Below, one piece after another: positions 34,777 through 44,393 of a stretch of DNA of 64,000 nucleotides. A program made the translations under genes and the position numbers. This DNA is from Flavobacterium paronense (GTDB lineage Bacteria; Bacteroidota; Bacteroidia; Flavobacteriales; Flavobacteriaceae): the NCBI RefSeq assembly GCF_030409795.1, contig NZ_JAUFQN010000019.1, positions 1,240,001 through 1,304,000 of the forward strand. The letters run 5' to 3'. Position 1 is the first letter of the stretch. Every line of letters starts with the position of its first letter. The notes beneath the pieces were generated by a model. It was not told the DNA's origin. It did not search any database and worked only from the letters and a program-made list of their open reading frames with translations.

Positions 34777-35997
34777 TTATATTTCTTTTTTTCGTTCTAA
34801 TAGTGCCATGTAAAATCCATCAAATCCAGTTTCTTGGGCTAGGATTTTTGTTTCTTTAACAAAAGTAAATGATTTTCCAGTTTCAGTTGTTAAGAAACGC
34901 TTAATTTGTTCCTGATTTTCAGAAGGTAAAATCGAGCAGGTCGCATAAACTAACTTACCACCAGGTTTTACTATTTTAGAATAATTTTCTAAAACTTCTG
35001 CTTGTACTTTTTTGATGTTATCAATAAATTCAGGTTGTAATTTCCATTTGGCATCAGGGTTTCTTTTTAAAACACCTAAACCACTGCATGGCGCGTCAAT
35101 TAATACTCTATCTGCTTTTTCGTGTAGTTTTTTGATAACTTTGGTAGAGTCAATTATTCTGTATTCTATGTTGAAAGCGCCGTTTCTTTTAGCTCTTAAT
35201 TTTAATTGTTTTAGCTTACTTTCATACAAATCCATGGCTATTAATTGTCCTTTGTTTTGCATTAAAGAGGCCATGTGTAATGTTTTTCCACCAGCTCCAG
35301 CGCAAGTGTCAACGACTCTCATTCCAGGCTGAACGTCTAAGAAAGCAGCTACTAATTGAGAAGAAGCATCTTGAACTTCGAACATTCCTTCTTTAAAAGC
35401 ATCGGTTAAAAACACATTTGCTCTTTCTTTCAAGACTAAGGCATCAGGTTGATCTTTTAGAAATTCGGTTTCAATATTTAAATCCATCAAAAGAGAATGA
35501 AGATTTTCTTTTGTGGTTTTTAAGGTATTCACACGAAGAATAACTTTCGCAGGTTGGTTTTGTGCTGCAATTTCTTTGGTCCATAGCGCTTCACCTAATT
35601 CCTTTACACCTAAATCATCCATCCAATCAGGAATAGATTCCCGCATTTTTCTAATTTTAGAGAGTTCATCAAATCTACCTTTTATTTTTCGTTCCGGAGT
35701 TCCTTCAAGTTGTCTCCAGTCTGGGATTGGATAACCTCTTAGAACTGCCCAGACGCTAAACATTCTCCATAAATCTTCTCTGTTGAATGGTTCTTTTACT
35801 TCGGCAATTTCGGCGTATAATCTTTTCCAACGAACAACTTCATAAATAGTTTCGGCAACAAATTTACGGTCGGAACTCCCCCAACGTTTATCTTTTTTTA
35901 AAGCACGAGCGACTACTTTATCGGCATATTCCCCTTCGTTGAAGACAGCATTTAAAGAATCAATCGTGGTGTAAACTAAATTTCGGTGTAATCGCAT
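34777..35997 (-). CDS. RsmB/NOP-family 16S rRNA cytosine-C5 methyltransferase
   Basis: The start at ATG 35997 gives 406 residues. The longer frame to 36051 adds a low-quality leader. The N-terminal RNA-binding part is followed by SAM motifs DTCAGAGGKTLHMASL (about 235-250), the catalytic motif DAPCSGLGVLKRNPD and YATCSILPSENQEQI, each with the essential cysteine. This is an RsmB/RsmF-like m5C methyltransferase. The exact rRNA or tRNA target is not fixed by sequence. It follows the endonuclease gene by only six bases on the same strand, but with no other functional link. Confidence 0.88.
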   Translation of the reverse strand: MRLHRNLVYTTIDSLNAVFNEGEYADKVVARALKKDKRWGSSDRKFVAETIYEVVRWKRLYAEIAEVKEPFNREDLWRMFSVWAVLRGYPIPDWRQLEGTPERKIKGRFDELSKIRKMRESIPDWMDDLGVKELGEALWTKEIAAQNQPAKVILRVNTLKTTKENLHSLLMDLNIETEFLKDQPDALVLKERANVFLTDAFKEGMFEVQDASSQLVAAFLDVQPGMRVVDTCAGAGGKTLHMASLMQNKGQLIAMDLYESKLKQLKLRAKRNGAFNIEYRIIDSTKVIKKLHEKADRVLIDAPCSGLGVLKRNPDAKWKLQPEFIDNIKKVQAEVLENYSKIVKPGGKLVYATCSILPSENQEQIKRFLTTETGKSFTFVKETKILAQETGFDGFYMALLERKKEI

Positions 35998-36128
35998 AGT
36001 GTAAAAAAAATCAGCGGGCAAAGATATTGCTTTTTTGTTATGCTTTATCAAATTTTATTGGTCTTAACATATTGTCATTTTTTTTATTGTTTAATTACAT
36101 ATATTTGATTGAACCAATATTTATAAGA

Positions 36129-37307
36129 ATGGAATTCAGAAAAATACATTTGGTAATTATCTATTTTTTAATTGCATCCAATTTTAGTTATGCTCAACCA
36201 TTTCAAATCGGACATACTACCATTAATTTTACTGACGTATCAAGAAGTAACCGAGTTATAGCAGCAGAAATATATTATCCTTCGGATGTTGCCGGAGATA
36301 ATGTTGCTCTGACAACCTCGACAACAGTTACTTTTCCGGTTTTGAGTTTTGGTCATGGATTTGTAATGACATCGGATGCTTATCAAAATTTTTGGAACTT
36401 TTTAGTCCCTAATGGTTACGTTATGGTTTTCCCCAAAACAGAAAGTTCACTGTCTCCTTCGCACCTTGATTTTGGTAAAGATTTATCTTTTTTAATTGAT
36501 CAAATGACAGCTTTGGGGAACAATTCTTCTTCTATTTTTTATAATAGAATTAGTTCGATGAATTGTGTGATGGGGCATAGTATGGGTGGCGGTGCTTCAT
36601 TTTTGTCTGCACAAATAAATTCAAACATTAAAACACTTCTTACCTTTTCTCCTGCAGAAATATCTCCTTCAGCGATACAAGCTGCTTCATCAATTGCAAT
36701 TCCATCCTTAATTTTTGCTGGGGTAAATGATTGTGTGACACCTCCAAATACAAATCAAATTCCAATGTATAATGGATTGGTTAGTACATGTAAATCATTG
36801 ATAAGTATTATTGGTGGCAGTCATTGTCAAATGGCAAATAGTAATTTTTTCTGTGGAATTGGAGAGTCTACGTGTACGCCGCAACCCACAATAACAAGAA
36901 CCGCTCAGCAAAACACAATTAACCGTTATATATTACCATGGTTAGATTACCAATTGAAAGGGAATTGTGTTCAAGGTAATTTGTTTGACAATCAAATTAT
37001 AGCAGATAATTCGATAACATTTCAAAAAAATTGTATACAGTGTACTAGTTTAAGTACTGAAAATTCAAGTTTAAAAAATCAAATTGTTCTGACTCCGAAT
37101 CCTGCAAAAGAATTCATAAAAGTTACAGCTAAAGCCGATGTAATGTATCAAATTTCTATTTTTGATATAGCTGCAAAATGTATTTTAACAAAACAGTTTA
37201 TAGGTGAAGTAATAATTAATACTTCGGAATTTGCTAAAGGGATTTATTTTTACACAATTAAAAATAAAAATAATAATTGGAGTAATGGAAAATTTATAAA
37301 AGAATAA
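36129..37307 (+). CDS. Secreted alpha/beta-hydrolase with T9SS sorting domain
   Basis: The start at ATG 36129 gives 392 residues and a clear signal peptide ending SYA. The upstream ORF start at 36027 would extend into the divergent promoter. The hydrolase domain (about 25-310) has GHGFVMTSDAYQNFWNFL, the nucleophile motif CVMGHSMGGGASF and a late GGSHCQM histidine, close to platelet-activating-factor acetylhydrolase and chlorophyllase-like esterases. A T9SS type A sorting domain ends the protein (VLTPNPAKEFIKVTA ... GIYFYTIK). It is expected on the cell surface or secreted. The substrate is unknown. Confidence 0.83.
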   Translation: MEFRKIHLVIIYFLIASNFSYAQPFQIGHTTINFTDVSRSNRVIAAEIYYPSDVAGDNVALTTSTTVTFPVLSFGHGFVMTSDAYQNFWNFLVPNGYVMVFPKTESSLSPSHLDFGKDLSFLIDQMTALGNNSSSIFYNRISSMNCVMGHSMGGGASFLSAQINSNIKTLLTFSPAEISPSAIQAASSIAIPSLIFAGVNDCVTPPNTNQIPMYNGLVSTCKSLISIIGGSHCQMANSNFFCGIGESTCTPQPTITRTAQQNTINRYILPWLDYQLKGNCVQGNLFDNQIIADNSITFQKNCIQCTSLSTENSSLKNQIVLTPNPAKEFIKVTAKADVMYQISIFDIAAKCILTKQFIGEVIINTSEFAKGIYFYTIKNKNNNWSNGKFIKE

Positions 37308-37313
37308 AGAAGC

Positions 37314-39278
37314 CTAATGAATTCGTGTCATTTCAAATTTTTCAGGTGCATGCAACACCATTGGAAATTGTTCTATTTTTACCGAACTACTATCCAAACC
37401 AAATCCTTTTTCTTCGGACAAGCTTAGTTTTTTAAGTAAAAAGTAGCTGTTCATTATTATTTTTTCGAAGAAAGTCAAATCGCTGTCGTTAGAAAGAAAC
37501 TTTTCAGAAAGAACAAATTTAAAATCACCAATTATGTTATTTTTGTTCAGTGACTCATAGCGACTGGTAACATCAACTTCACCATTTTGAACCATGTCTC
37601 TGATTACCTCTTTAAACATCAAGTTAATTTTAGTTGGTTCTCTAAAGCCCAAATTGAAATCGACTCTATACAAATCATCTTTGATAACTTCGGTAACTCT
37701 ATATTCTCTTTTGTATGGTTCACTAAGAATATTAACATGGACAAACCAATACAAATCAGCTCGTTTTGGTCTTTTCTGTAGAATAGAATACATTACTTTT
37801 TCTTCAATTTCGTCAGAACGAGTTGCGTTAGTCATATATATTAAGTGTGTTGCATATTTTGGAATTGATAAATCAACACTCAATTCGGCCAGTACTTTTT
37901 TATAGGAATCAATCTTAACAATTTTTGTATATGCTTTGCTGATTTTTTTTGCTAGAAACCATACTGTCATAATCCCAATTAATATACATGCAATCATTAG
38001 AGTAACATATCCACCGTGTGGGAATTTATCAAGATTTGCAACTAAAAAGCTTCCCTCTATTGCTAGATACAAAGCAATTATAGGTACAATAAAAAACATA
38101 GAGACCCGCTTCATTATCAAATAATAATTCAATAAAATAGTCGTCATAATCATACATAATACAATTGCCAAACCATAGGCAGCTTCCATATTTCCTGATT
38201 CTTCAAAGTGAAGTACGATTCCAACACAACCTATGAATAATAACCAGTTTATGGATGGAATATACAATTGTCCTTTTAAATCTGTTGGATATTTGATTTT
38301 TACTTTTGGCCAAAAGTTTAATCGCATTGCTTCGTTAATAAGGGTAAAAGAACCGCTAATTAAAGCTTGAGATGCAATTACTGCAGCCATAGTTGCTATT
38401 ACAATTCCGATAGGTTGGAACCAACTATCCATCATCAAATAAAATGGATTTGCATTTTTACCTCCTAAATCTATTAATCTTTCTCCTTCATGTTTTATCA
38501 AATAGGCTCCTTGACCAAAGTAGTTTAGAACTAAAGTAGTTTTAACAAAAATCCAACTAATTCTAATGTTTTTTCTGCCACAATGTCCCATATCTGAATA
38601 CAATGCTTCAGCACCAGTTGTACATAAAAATACAAAACCTAACACATAAAATCCGTCAGGATGAATTTTTAGTAAATGATAGGCATAGTATGGATTTAAA
38701 GCATGAAAAACTTGAAGATTAGAACTTATTTGTATGATGCCAAGAATACCAAGCATACTAAACCAAACGAGCATCATAGGTGCGAAAAACTTACCTACTA
38801 ATTTAGTTCCAAATTGCTGTATTGTAAACAAGACAAAGAGAATTCCAATTACAATCGGTACTGTATTAATACTTGGATAAAAGGTTCTTATTCCTTCTAC
38901 AGCCGAAGCTACTGAAATAGGTGGAGTAATAATTCCATCAGCTAAAAGTGCACTCCCACCAACAATAGCTGGGACGATCAACCATTGAATTTTGGTTCTT
39001 TTTACTAAGGCATATAAAGCAAAAATTCCTCCTTCGCCATGATTATCAGCACTTAAAGTGATGATTACATATTTTAAAGTAGTTTGCAATGTCAGTGTCC
39101 AAAAGATGCATGACAATCCACCTAAAATAATGTCTTCGTTAATGACGTGATGTAATCCAATTATGGCTTTCATTACATATAAAGGAGAAGTTCCTATATC
39201 GCCATAAATAATTCCTAAAGTAATAAGTAATCCTGCAACACTAAGTTTGCTATGAAGTTGATGATTATGAGCACTCAT
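37314..39278 (-). CDS. kup: Kup-family low-affinity potassium transporter
   Basis: The 654-residue protein starts with LITLGIIYGDIGTSPLYVMKAI, the Kup signature, and has about twelve membrane segments, with conserved GGSALLADGIITPPISVASAVEG and the cytoplasmic C-terminal 200 residues. It takes up K+ by symport with protons. A plausible promoter upstream has -7 box TACATTTG (on the minus strand near 39300), but with a short spacer from the nearest TTG. It is convergent with the esterase-like gene. Confidence 0.93.
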   Translation of the reverse strand: MSAHNHQLHSKLSVAGLLITLGIIYGDIGTSPLYVMKAIIGLHHVINEDIILGGLSCIFWTLTLQTTLKYVIITLSADNHGEGGIFALYALVKRTKIQWLIVPAIVGGSALLADGIITPPISVASAVEGIRTFYPSINTVPIVIGILFVLFTIQQFGTKLVGKFFAPMMLVWFSMLGILGIIQISSNLQVFHALNPYYAYHLLKIHPDGFYVLGFVFLCTTGAEALYSDMGHCGRKNIRISWIFVKTTLVLNYFGQGAYLIKHEGERLIDLGGKNANPFYLMMDSWFQPIGIVIATMAAVIASQALISGSFTLINEAMRLNFWPKVKIKYPTDLKGQLYIPSINWLLFIGCVGIVLHFEESGNMEAAYGLAIVLCMIMTTILLNYYLIMKRVSMFFIVPIIALYLAIEGSFLVANLDKFPHGGYVTLMIACILIGIMTVWFLAKKISKAYTKIVKIDSYKKVLAELSVDLSIPKYATHLIYMTNATRSDEIEEKVMYSILQKRPKRADLYWFVHVNILSEPYKREYRVTEVIKDDLYRVDFNLGFREPTKINLMFKEVIRDMVQNGEVDVTSRYESLNKNNIIGDFKFVLSEKFLSNDSDLTFFEKIIMNSYFLLKKLSLSEEKGFGLDSSSVKIEQFPMVLHAPEKFEMTRIH

Positions 39279-39368
39279 AAAAAGTAGATAAAAAACGGAT
39301 ACAAATGTAGTATATTTTTAAAATCAATTTCTTTTTTAATGTTTTAATTTTTGGTATTAGAAATAAAA

Positions 39369-39395
39369 AAAAGCCCCACATTTCTGTGGCGCTTT
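39369..39395 (-). terminator. Terminator of the repeat-bearing secreted protein gene
   Basis: An imperfect 9-bp stem, AGCCCCACA with TGTGGCGCT (one mismatch), with A and T runs lies just after the minus-strand stop codon. Confidence 0.65.
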
Positions 39396-39424
39396 TCATT
39401 AACAATCTTAACTATAAACCCAAC

Positions 39425-40609
39425 TTAACTTCTTCTGTTTCCGTTTGCGTTACCTCTCGAGTTTCCTTCGCTTCTTTGAGAATTTCCTCTTTGTTGGGAA
39501 AACTCTCTTGTACTTGAACTTCTTGGAGATTCAGCACTTCTTTGATTCCCATAACTTCTAGGACTTGATTCGCTTCTAGAACCATTTTGTGTTATTACAC
39601 TTCTTGGTGATTCCTGAGTTCTATTATTTCCGTAAGTTCTAGGAATTGATTCTCTTCTTTCGTCTCTTGAATCATTTTGATTTTTGATACTTCTTGGAGA
39701 TTCTTGGCTTCTTACATTTGAGTAAGTTCTTGGAGATAACTCACTACTTTCATCTCTTGAACCGTTTTGATTTCTGACATTTCTTGGAGAACTAGTATCA
39801 TAAGAATTATTTCGGGTTCCATTTAAGGCAACTTCATTTCTACTATTTGGTTTTTGTGTTCTTCTGTTATTGTCTAATTCATATCGGTTGGCATAACCGT
39901 TATTTCTATGTTCAAAAGAACGAGTTGGGTTTTCTCTTTCATATGCATTCCCTCTCCTTCCATGGGAATAATAATTGTTATAGGCAATATCACATCTTCT
40001 ATAATTTACATAATTATAATGGTGATAATTATTGATACAGATGTTTATATGATTTTGGTAAGTATATATTGGAAACGGTGTCCAAGCAAAATAAAAGCTA
40101 GGATAGAATCCCCAATTCCATGAAGAATAATAAGGATGATAATTAGAAACCCAAAACGAAGTATAAATTACAGGAGTGTAAGCATAAACCGGTTCATAAA
40201 TATAATTATTTCCATACATGTAAACATCACCAACCACCTGAACTTGAACTCTGTTATTTCTATCCCGTTCAACCTCTACAGTAGCAATATCCTGAAATGA
40301 ATCACGACCTAGAACAGATTGAATAACAATTAAATGTGCATTACCTTCAATAGTTTCTATCACACGTAAATAGTCAACTTTATTATCTCGATTTAAATCT
40401 AAATTTGAGATTTGAATTTTTGGATCATTTAGACGTCTTTCAAAATCATCTAAATTTTCAGAATCACCAAAAATTGAAGCAACAGCACGCAAATCTAAAT
40501 TGTCACTAATTTCAGAGTTGTTAGCCGTTACCGTAGTTCTGTCTTGAGCATTAACACTTGTCATACTCAATATAGACAGTAGCGTCAGGGATAAAATCTT
40601 TGTTTTCAT
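39425..40609 (-). CDS. Exported Tyr/Asn-rich protein with C-terminal 30-residue repeats
   Basis: The 394-residue protein has a signal peptide (1-21, ending VNA) and a conserved N-terminal domain (about 25-125) containing an EF-hand-like loop LDLNRDNKVDYLRVIE (possible Ca2+ site). A middle part of about 90 residues is very rich in Tyr, Asn, His and Phe (SNYHPYYSSWNWGFYPSF). Residues about 274-360 are three tandem copies of a unit of about 30 residues (SPRxx-NQNGSR-xx-SPRxYxNxR). The tail is Asn/Gly/Arg/Ser-rich. It is probably a cell-wall or outer-membrane-associated protein. No known family is recognised with confidence. Confidence 0.75.
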   Translation of the reverse strand: MKTKILSLTLLSILSMTSVNAQDRTTVTANNSEISDNLDLRAVASIFGDSENLDDFERRLNDPKIQISNLDLNRDNKVDYLRVIETIEGNAHLIVIQSVLGRDSFQDIATVEVERDRNNRVQVQVVGDVYMYGNNYIYEPVYAYTPVIYTSFWVSNYHPYYSSWNWGFYPSFYFAWTPFPIYTYQNHINICINNYHHYNYVNYRRCDIAYNNYYSHGRRGNAYERENPTRSFEHRNNGYANRYELDNNRRTQKPNSRNEVALNGTRNNSYDTSSPRNVRNQNGSRDESSELSPRTYSNVRSQESPRSIKNQNDSRDERRESIPRTYGNNRTQESPRSVITQNGSRSESSPRSYGNQRSAESPRSSSTREFSQQRGNSQRSEGNSRGNANGNRRS

Positions 40610-40812
40610 AATTATATTTTTTAAGTATTAAATAGTTTCTTTTATGAATAACCAATTACTGTGCCACAAGAATTTTTGAATAAATTTTAACCAAATCTTA
40701 ACTGAATAAAGATTCGTATATTCATTCATAATAGCTAGAGTTTACTATGATAGAGGGCATTTTTTTAGCCTTTCTTACTGGTAAGAATAAAATCATTAGA
40801 CTAGAATTCAAA

Positions 40813-40843
40813 AAATAAAGAGAGCATTTAGCTCTCTTTATTT
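40813..40843 (-). terminator. Terminator of the ECF sigma operon
   Basis: A perfect 13-bp stem with a 5-base loop (40813-40825 and 40831-40843) abuts the stop codon of the last gene. Confidence 0.85.
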
Positions 40844-41304
40844 TATTTTCCCAGTTTTCTGTCCCGATACTGTTGCAATAATTTTCGATTGAAGTTTTCT
40901 TCTGCTTTTTTGAGTTTCAGAATTTTTACCGGCGAAATGACTACTTTTAAACTGGTTACAAATTTCTTTTTCAACTGATACAATTCGTCTTCTGTACTTT
41001 CCATTTGAGTCAACATTGTTGCAGCATCTTTTTCAGATAATTTATCAAAAGAATTATCATCCATTCTTCTTAAATAACCTTTAAGCTTTTGCGTTTTAAT
41101 TTCTTGTTGCTTATCTTCAAAAGCATTGAATAATGGCCAAAACTTTGCTGCTTCGTCCGATGTTAATGACAATTCATCGGTTATGAAAGCAACTTTTAGT
41201 GCTTTAATCTGCTCTTTCTTTTTACGTATAAATTGTCCGTCCTGAGCAACAGCATTCAAAGAAATGAAAACTATGAGTAGCGGAAGTATTTTTAAAATTT
41301 TCAT
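40843..41304 (-). CDS. Exported helical protein in an ECF sigma operon (Spy/sensor-like)
   Basis: The 153-residue protein has a signal peptide (1-20, ending AVA) and is then almost all helix with much Lys/Glu: IRKKKEQIKALKVAFITDELSLTSDEAAKFWPLFNAFEDKQQEI. The motif LTxxEAxxFWPxxNxxxxxxxEI is typical of small periplasmic proteins coded next to ECF sigma and anti-sigma genes in Bacteroidota, related in pattern to Spy/CpxP-type sensors. It may report periplasmic stress to the anti-sigma factor. It follows the anti-sigma gene by four bases. Confidence 0.75.
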   Translation of the reverse strand: MKILKILPLLIVFISLNAVAQDGQFIRKKKEQIKALKVAFITDELSLTSDEAAKFWPLFNAFEDKQQEIKTQKLKGYLRRMDDNSFDKLSEKDAATMLTQMESTEDELYQLKKKFVTSLKVVISPVKILKLKKAEENFNRKLLQQYRDRKLGK

Positions 41305-41308
41305 AGTA

Positions 41309-41722
41309 TTAGTCTATTATGTATTGTTCTAAATTTGAGTTTGAGTTTAAAGCATCTTCTATAGCTGCGTCATCAACATTAAAGTTAATTTTCATTTTAT
41401 CTAAATCTTCTTGTTGTAATAAATTTACAATTTCTTCTTCAGAAATGTTTGATTGATATGCAATATAATTCTCCAAAGTTACCGAATCAATTTCTTCTTG
41501 TTTTGTTGAATATTTAGTATATATTGGAACTGAGAGCATCAGAATAAGAATGGCTGCCACAGCAAAATTCCTAATTTTTTGGGAGCTAAAAATTGAAATG
41601 ATTTTTGATTCTTGCTCTGGTAATTGTACTAAAAGTTTTTCTGAAAATGCATCAAAATAACCATCAGGTATTGTAAATCCCGAGGTTATTTTCGGCTCAT
41701 TATCTAATTTAAATTCTTTCAT
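41309..41722 (-). CDS. Membrane anti-sigma factor-like protein
   Basis: The 137-residue protein has an N-terminal cytoplasmic part (1-47), one membrane segment (about 50-68, IRNFAVAAILILMLSVPIY) and a short periplasmic C-terminus with helical, acidic residues. It has no zinc-finger HxxxCxxC. Its place between an ECF sigma gene and the small exported helical gene identifies it as the probable anti-sigma factor. Sequence alone is not diagnostic. Confidence 0.72.
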   Translation of the reverse strand: MKEFKLDNEPKITSGFTIPDGYFDAFSEKLLVQLPEQESKIISIFSSQKIRNFAVAAILILMLSVPIYTKYSTKQEEIDSVTLENYIAYQSNISEEEIVNLLQQEDLDKMKINFNVDDAAIEDALNSNSNLEQYIID

Positions 41723-41752
41723 ATTCGTTTGACAAATGTAATGTTAAATGGT

Positions 41753-42301
41753 TTAATTCTTTTTTACAAATTCCTCAATCTTTTTCACAGCGTGATGGTA
41801 AGATGCTTTCAAAGCACCAACAGATGTTCCGAGAATCTCAGACAGTTCTTCATATTTTAATTCTTCGTAATATTTCATTTTAAAAACTAATTGTTGCTTT
41901 TCTGGTAATAATGCAACGGCTTTTTGTAACTTGATTTGAATTTCATTGCCATCAAAATAAATATCTGCTTTTAGGTTATCTATAATTTTGGTTTGCAGAG
42001 CTTCGCTGGTTGTGCCGTTTCGTTTTGCTTTTTTATTGATAAATGTAATAGCTTCATTTGTAGCAATTCTATACATCCAGGAAAACAATTTGCTTTCACC
42101 TTTGAAATCTTTTAAATACTGAAAGACTTTGATGAATGTATTTTGCAAAACATCATCAGCATCATCGTGATTTAAAACAATATTCCGAATGTGATTATAC
42201 AACGGTCTTTGATAATCCCGCAAGAGCTTTTGAAACGCAACATTCTGCGTTTTCGGATTTAATAATTCCTGAATGAAATCCTTTTCGTCTTGCAAAGTCA
42301 A
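41753..42301 (-). CDS. ECF-type RNA polymerase sigma factor
   Basis: The 182-residue protein has region 2 with YNHIRNIVLNHDDADDVLQNTFIKVFQYLKDFKGESKLFSWMYRIATNEAITFINKK (about 32-88) and region 4 with LPEKQQLVFKMKYYEELKYEELSEILGTSVGALKASYHHAVKKIEEF (about 133-178). This is a typical ECF sigma factor that needs only -35 and -10 recognition by regions 2 and 4. It is the first gene of a three-gene operon with a putative anti-sigma factor and an exported helical protein. Target promoters are not evident from this window. Confidence 0.92.
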   Translation of the reverse strand: MTLQDEKDFIQELLNPKTQNVAFQKLLRDYQRPLYNHIRNIVLNHDDADDVLQNTFIKVFQYLKDFKGESKLFSWMYRIATNEAITFINKKAKRNGTTSEALQTKIIDNLKADIYFDGNEIQIKLQKAVALLPEKQQLVFKMKYYEELKYEELSEILGTSVGALKASYHHAVKKIEEFVKKN

Positions 42302-42353
42302 AATTTAGCTAATTGGAATAAAGATAGAGGAAAAGGTTTAATTTACTGCAAAA

Positions 42354-43460
42354 TTAAGGTGTTTCCGTTGAACTGGTAGTTGTTTTAGGAGTTTCAATAA
42401 CAGGATTTACCGAAGCCACAGTAAGCTTTGGTAATGCTGTCTGTTTTGGAAAGACCGGAATATAAATCTCCGTAATCCATTTCGAAGGTTGTTTGATATC
42501 ATCAATGGTTTTTATATAAACTTCTGTATAGCTTCCGGCAAAATTTTCTTTTAAACCATTATCAGTTATATATTTTTTGGCTTTTGCCCAAGCTTCTTTG
42601 GTATGTGAATAATCTCCGATTAAGGAAGTTTTCAAACAGGTAAAAGCTATAATTTCTTCTGAAGTAACATCGCTTCCGTCAGAAATTGATATTTGTTGTC
42701 TAACCGGAATACAAATTGATATGGTTGCAAAATCATGGGCGACATCATATCTGTCATAGTTAACAAATGGTTTTCCTGCCATTGGGATTTTATTCTTTTT
42801 AAAGAAGTGAATCATTCTTGCCATAAGGATTTTGGTATTCTTACCAACGCTTTTTATATGACAGGAAACAGTTTGTTTCAAACAAAAACCAGATGGGCGC
42901 TGTACAATTCCATTCACTTTAATTGAATAGGTTTTCATTTCGTAATTCAGGGTTTTATTAAGATTGCGCAGGTTTTTTTCAAACACATCCTCTAAAAGCA
43001 AAACTATTCCACCTTTAAAAAAGGTAGAAATTTTAGTCAAAATGTCCATTTTTCCTTTGCTGTAAACAGTTACTTTAGTTCCACCAAGAGTATCTTTAAA
43101 TTTCCATGAAATAGTAGCTGTCGTTCCGTTGAAATTGACTTTTTGAAGAAGGCTGTCGCTTTCTTTTATATATACCGTTTTAATATTACCCTCATCTGAA
43201 CCATTTACAAAAGAAAATTTTGCTCCGTTACCAATTGTCTTTGCATCATAATTAAATTTGATATTCGCATCCTTTTGCATCCACGAACCAAAAGTTTCCC
43301 AGTTTTTATAATCATTAACATAATCAAAAACGGTACTTCTTTGCGCTTTTATGATGCTACTTTTCGAAACCTGAAAAACGCCCTTTTGGGTGGCTACATA
43401 AACCGTAATTCCGACTAACGCTAAAAGGATAAGCAAGAAAATATATTTTAAAATTCTCAT
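42354..43460 (-). CDS. SRPBCC family protein with GyrI-like C-terminal domain
   Basis: The start at ATG 43460 gives 368 residues. The first 20 residues are a membrane anchor or signal (ILKYIFLLILLALVGITVYV). A SRPBCC domain follows (about 25-150: SKSSIIKAQRSTVFDYVNDYKNWETFGSWM ... GTTATISWKF), and then a GyrI/AraC-effector-like domain (about 175-340: SFLKQ..., with repeated beta-alpha units). The combination is known in Bacteroidota membrane-bound small-molecule binding proteins, but no ligand is known. It is alone, downstream of the ECF operon on the same strand. Confidence 0.72.
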   Translation of the reverse strand: MRILKYIFLLILLALVGITVYVATQKGVFQVSKSSIIKAQRSTVFDYVNDYKNWETFGSWMQKDANIKFNYDAKTIGNGAKFSFVNGSDEGNIKTVYIKESDSLLQKVNFNGTTATISWKFKDTLGGTKVTVYSKGKMDILTKISTFFKGGIVLLLEDVFEKNLRNLNKTLNYEMKTYSIKVNGIVQRPSGFCLKQTVSCHIKSVGKNTKILMARMIHFFKKNKIPMAGKPFVNYDRYDVAHDFATISICIPVRQQISISDGSDVTSEEIIAFTCLKTSLIGDYSHTKEAWAKAKKYITDNGLKENFAGSYTEVYIKTIDDIKQPSKWITEIYIPVFPKQTALPKLTVASVNPVIETPKTTTSSTETP

Positions 43461-43609
43461 GAAACTATGTTTATAAAGTGTCACAAAGTTATGAATTTTC
43501 TAATTTGAATATTGACTATATCATAGTGTATTTAAATTAAAATCATTCAAAACTACAGTTAATTCTATGGTGTTTTATTTAAATATTTCATTGAAATTGT
43601 ATAATGAAG

Positions 43610-43798
43610 TTAATGCTTTGTCATAAACTTAATAACAAACAGCAACGCAATAAAAACTAAAAAAGCAATCAGTATTTTATAACTTCCTTTATACACTCTT
43701 TGGTGGAGTGTTTTGTCTTTCCCGTAGGCAAAATAAGTAGCAATTACAAAACAAACAAAAAAAATAGCGGCGAAAGCCCATTGACCAGTTGTGAACAT
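43610..43798 (-). CDS. Small two-span membrane protein (62 aa)
   Basis: The 62-residue protein has two membrane segments (about 7-24 and 40-58) and a short, charged link with YGKDKTLHQRV between. It starts MFTTGQWAFAAIFFVCFVIATYFAYG. Very similar small proteins are conserved in flavobacteria, usually without a name. Its start is about 80 bases from the divergent MazG-like start. Function unknown. Confidence 0.6.
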   Translation of the reverse strand: MFTTGQWAFAAIFFVCFVIATYFAYGKDKTLHQRVYKGSYKILIAFLVFIALLFVIKFMTKH

Positions 43799-43876
43799 TT
43801 ATTTCAAATTTTCAACAAATTTACTCAAATGTATCGGAAAGTTGTAATTTGCATCAACAATAAATTTCACTATAAA

Positions 43877-44260
43877 ATGCAAAAACAACTCAACGCAGTA
43901 AAAGAATTTCATACCTCATTCGGACTTGGTGTAAGCCAGGAAATGAAAGCAGATTTGGGAGAGCAAAAAAACATCTTGCGCTTCAACCTCATGAAAGAAG
44001 AAAATGAAGAATACTTCGAAGCAGTCCAGAATAATGACTTAATTGAAATTGCCGATGCTCTTGGCGATATGCTATATATTCTTTGCGGAACAATATTAGA
44101 ACACGGATTGCAGTACAAAATAGAAGAAGTGTTTGACGAAATACAACGTTCTAACATGAGCAAACTTGACCATGACGGAAAACCAATTTACCGTGAAGAT
44201 GGCAAAGTATTAAAAGGACCTAACTATTTCAAACCAAGCTTTGAGGAGATACTGAGATAG
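43877..44260 (+). CDS. MazG-like nucleoside triphosphate pyrophosphohydrolase
   Basis: The start at ATG 43877 gives 127 residues. The longer frame from 43700 overlaps the opposite small membrane gene and is rejected. The all-alpha NTP-PPase fold shows EENEEYFEA (metal-binding EExxE-like) and DALGDMLYILCGTILEHGL (ExxD-like) motifs, then a late HDGKPIYREDGKVLKGPNYFKP that is typical of bacteriophage- and Bacteroidota-type MazG-like or PRA-PH-like proteins. It should hydrolyse a nucleotide triphosphate or a phosphoribosyl-ATP analogue. Moderate confidence on the exact substrate class. Confidence 0.8.
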   Translation: MQKQLNAVKEFHTSFGLGVSQEMKADLGEQKNILRFNLMKEENEEYFEAVQNNDLIEIADALGDMLYILCGTILEHGLQYKIEEVFDEIQRSNMSKLDHDGKPIYREDGKVLKGPNYFKPSFEEILR

Positions 44261-44393
44261 TTAACCATTATACTTGGGTAGAAAAGCTACTTTATTCCTA
44301 TCAAAGCAAATCATTTGGATAAACTATTGAAAATAAATTTCTTTTTTAGTTCAAAATAAATAAATCCACAACTCATAAAAAAGTATTAAAACC

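Noticed and set aside
36027..36128. Upstream extension of the esterase-like T9SS protein
   Set aside because: It would precede a clear signal peptide and overlap the methyltransferase gene's start region.
40691..40721. CCAA and TTCGTATAT in the spacer before the Tyr-rich protein gene
   Set aside because: The spacing is 18 rather than 12 bases and the motif points to the 3' end of an opposite-strand gene, so it is not a likely target of the ECF factor.
43700..43876. Longer start for the MazG-like protein
   Set aside because: This part overlaps the start region of the opposite small membrane gene and does not match the protein family. ATG 43877 gives the normal length.
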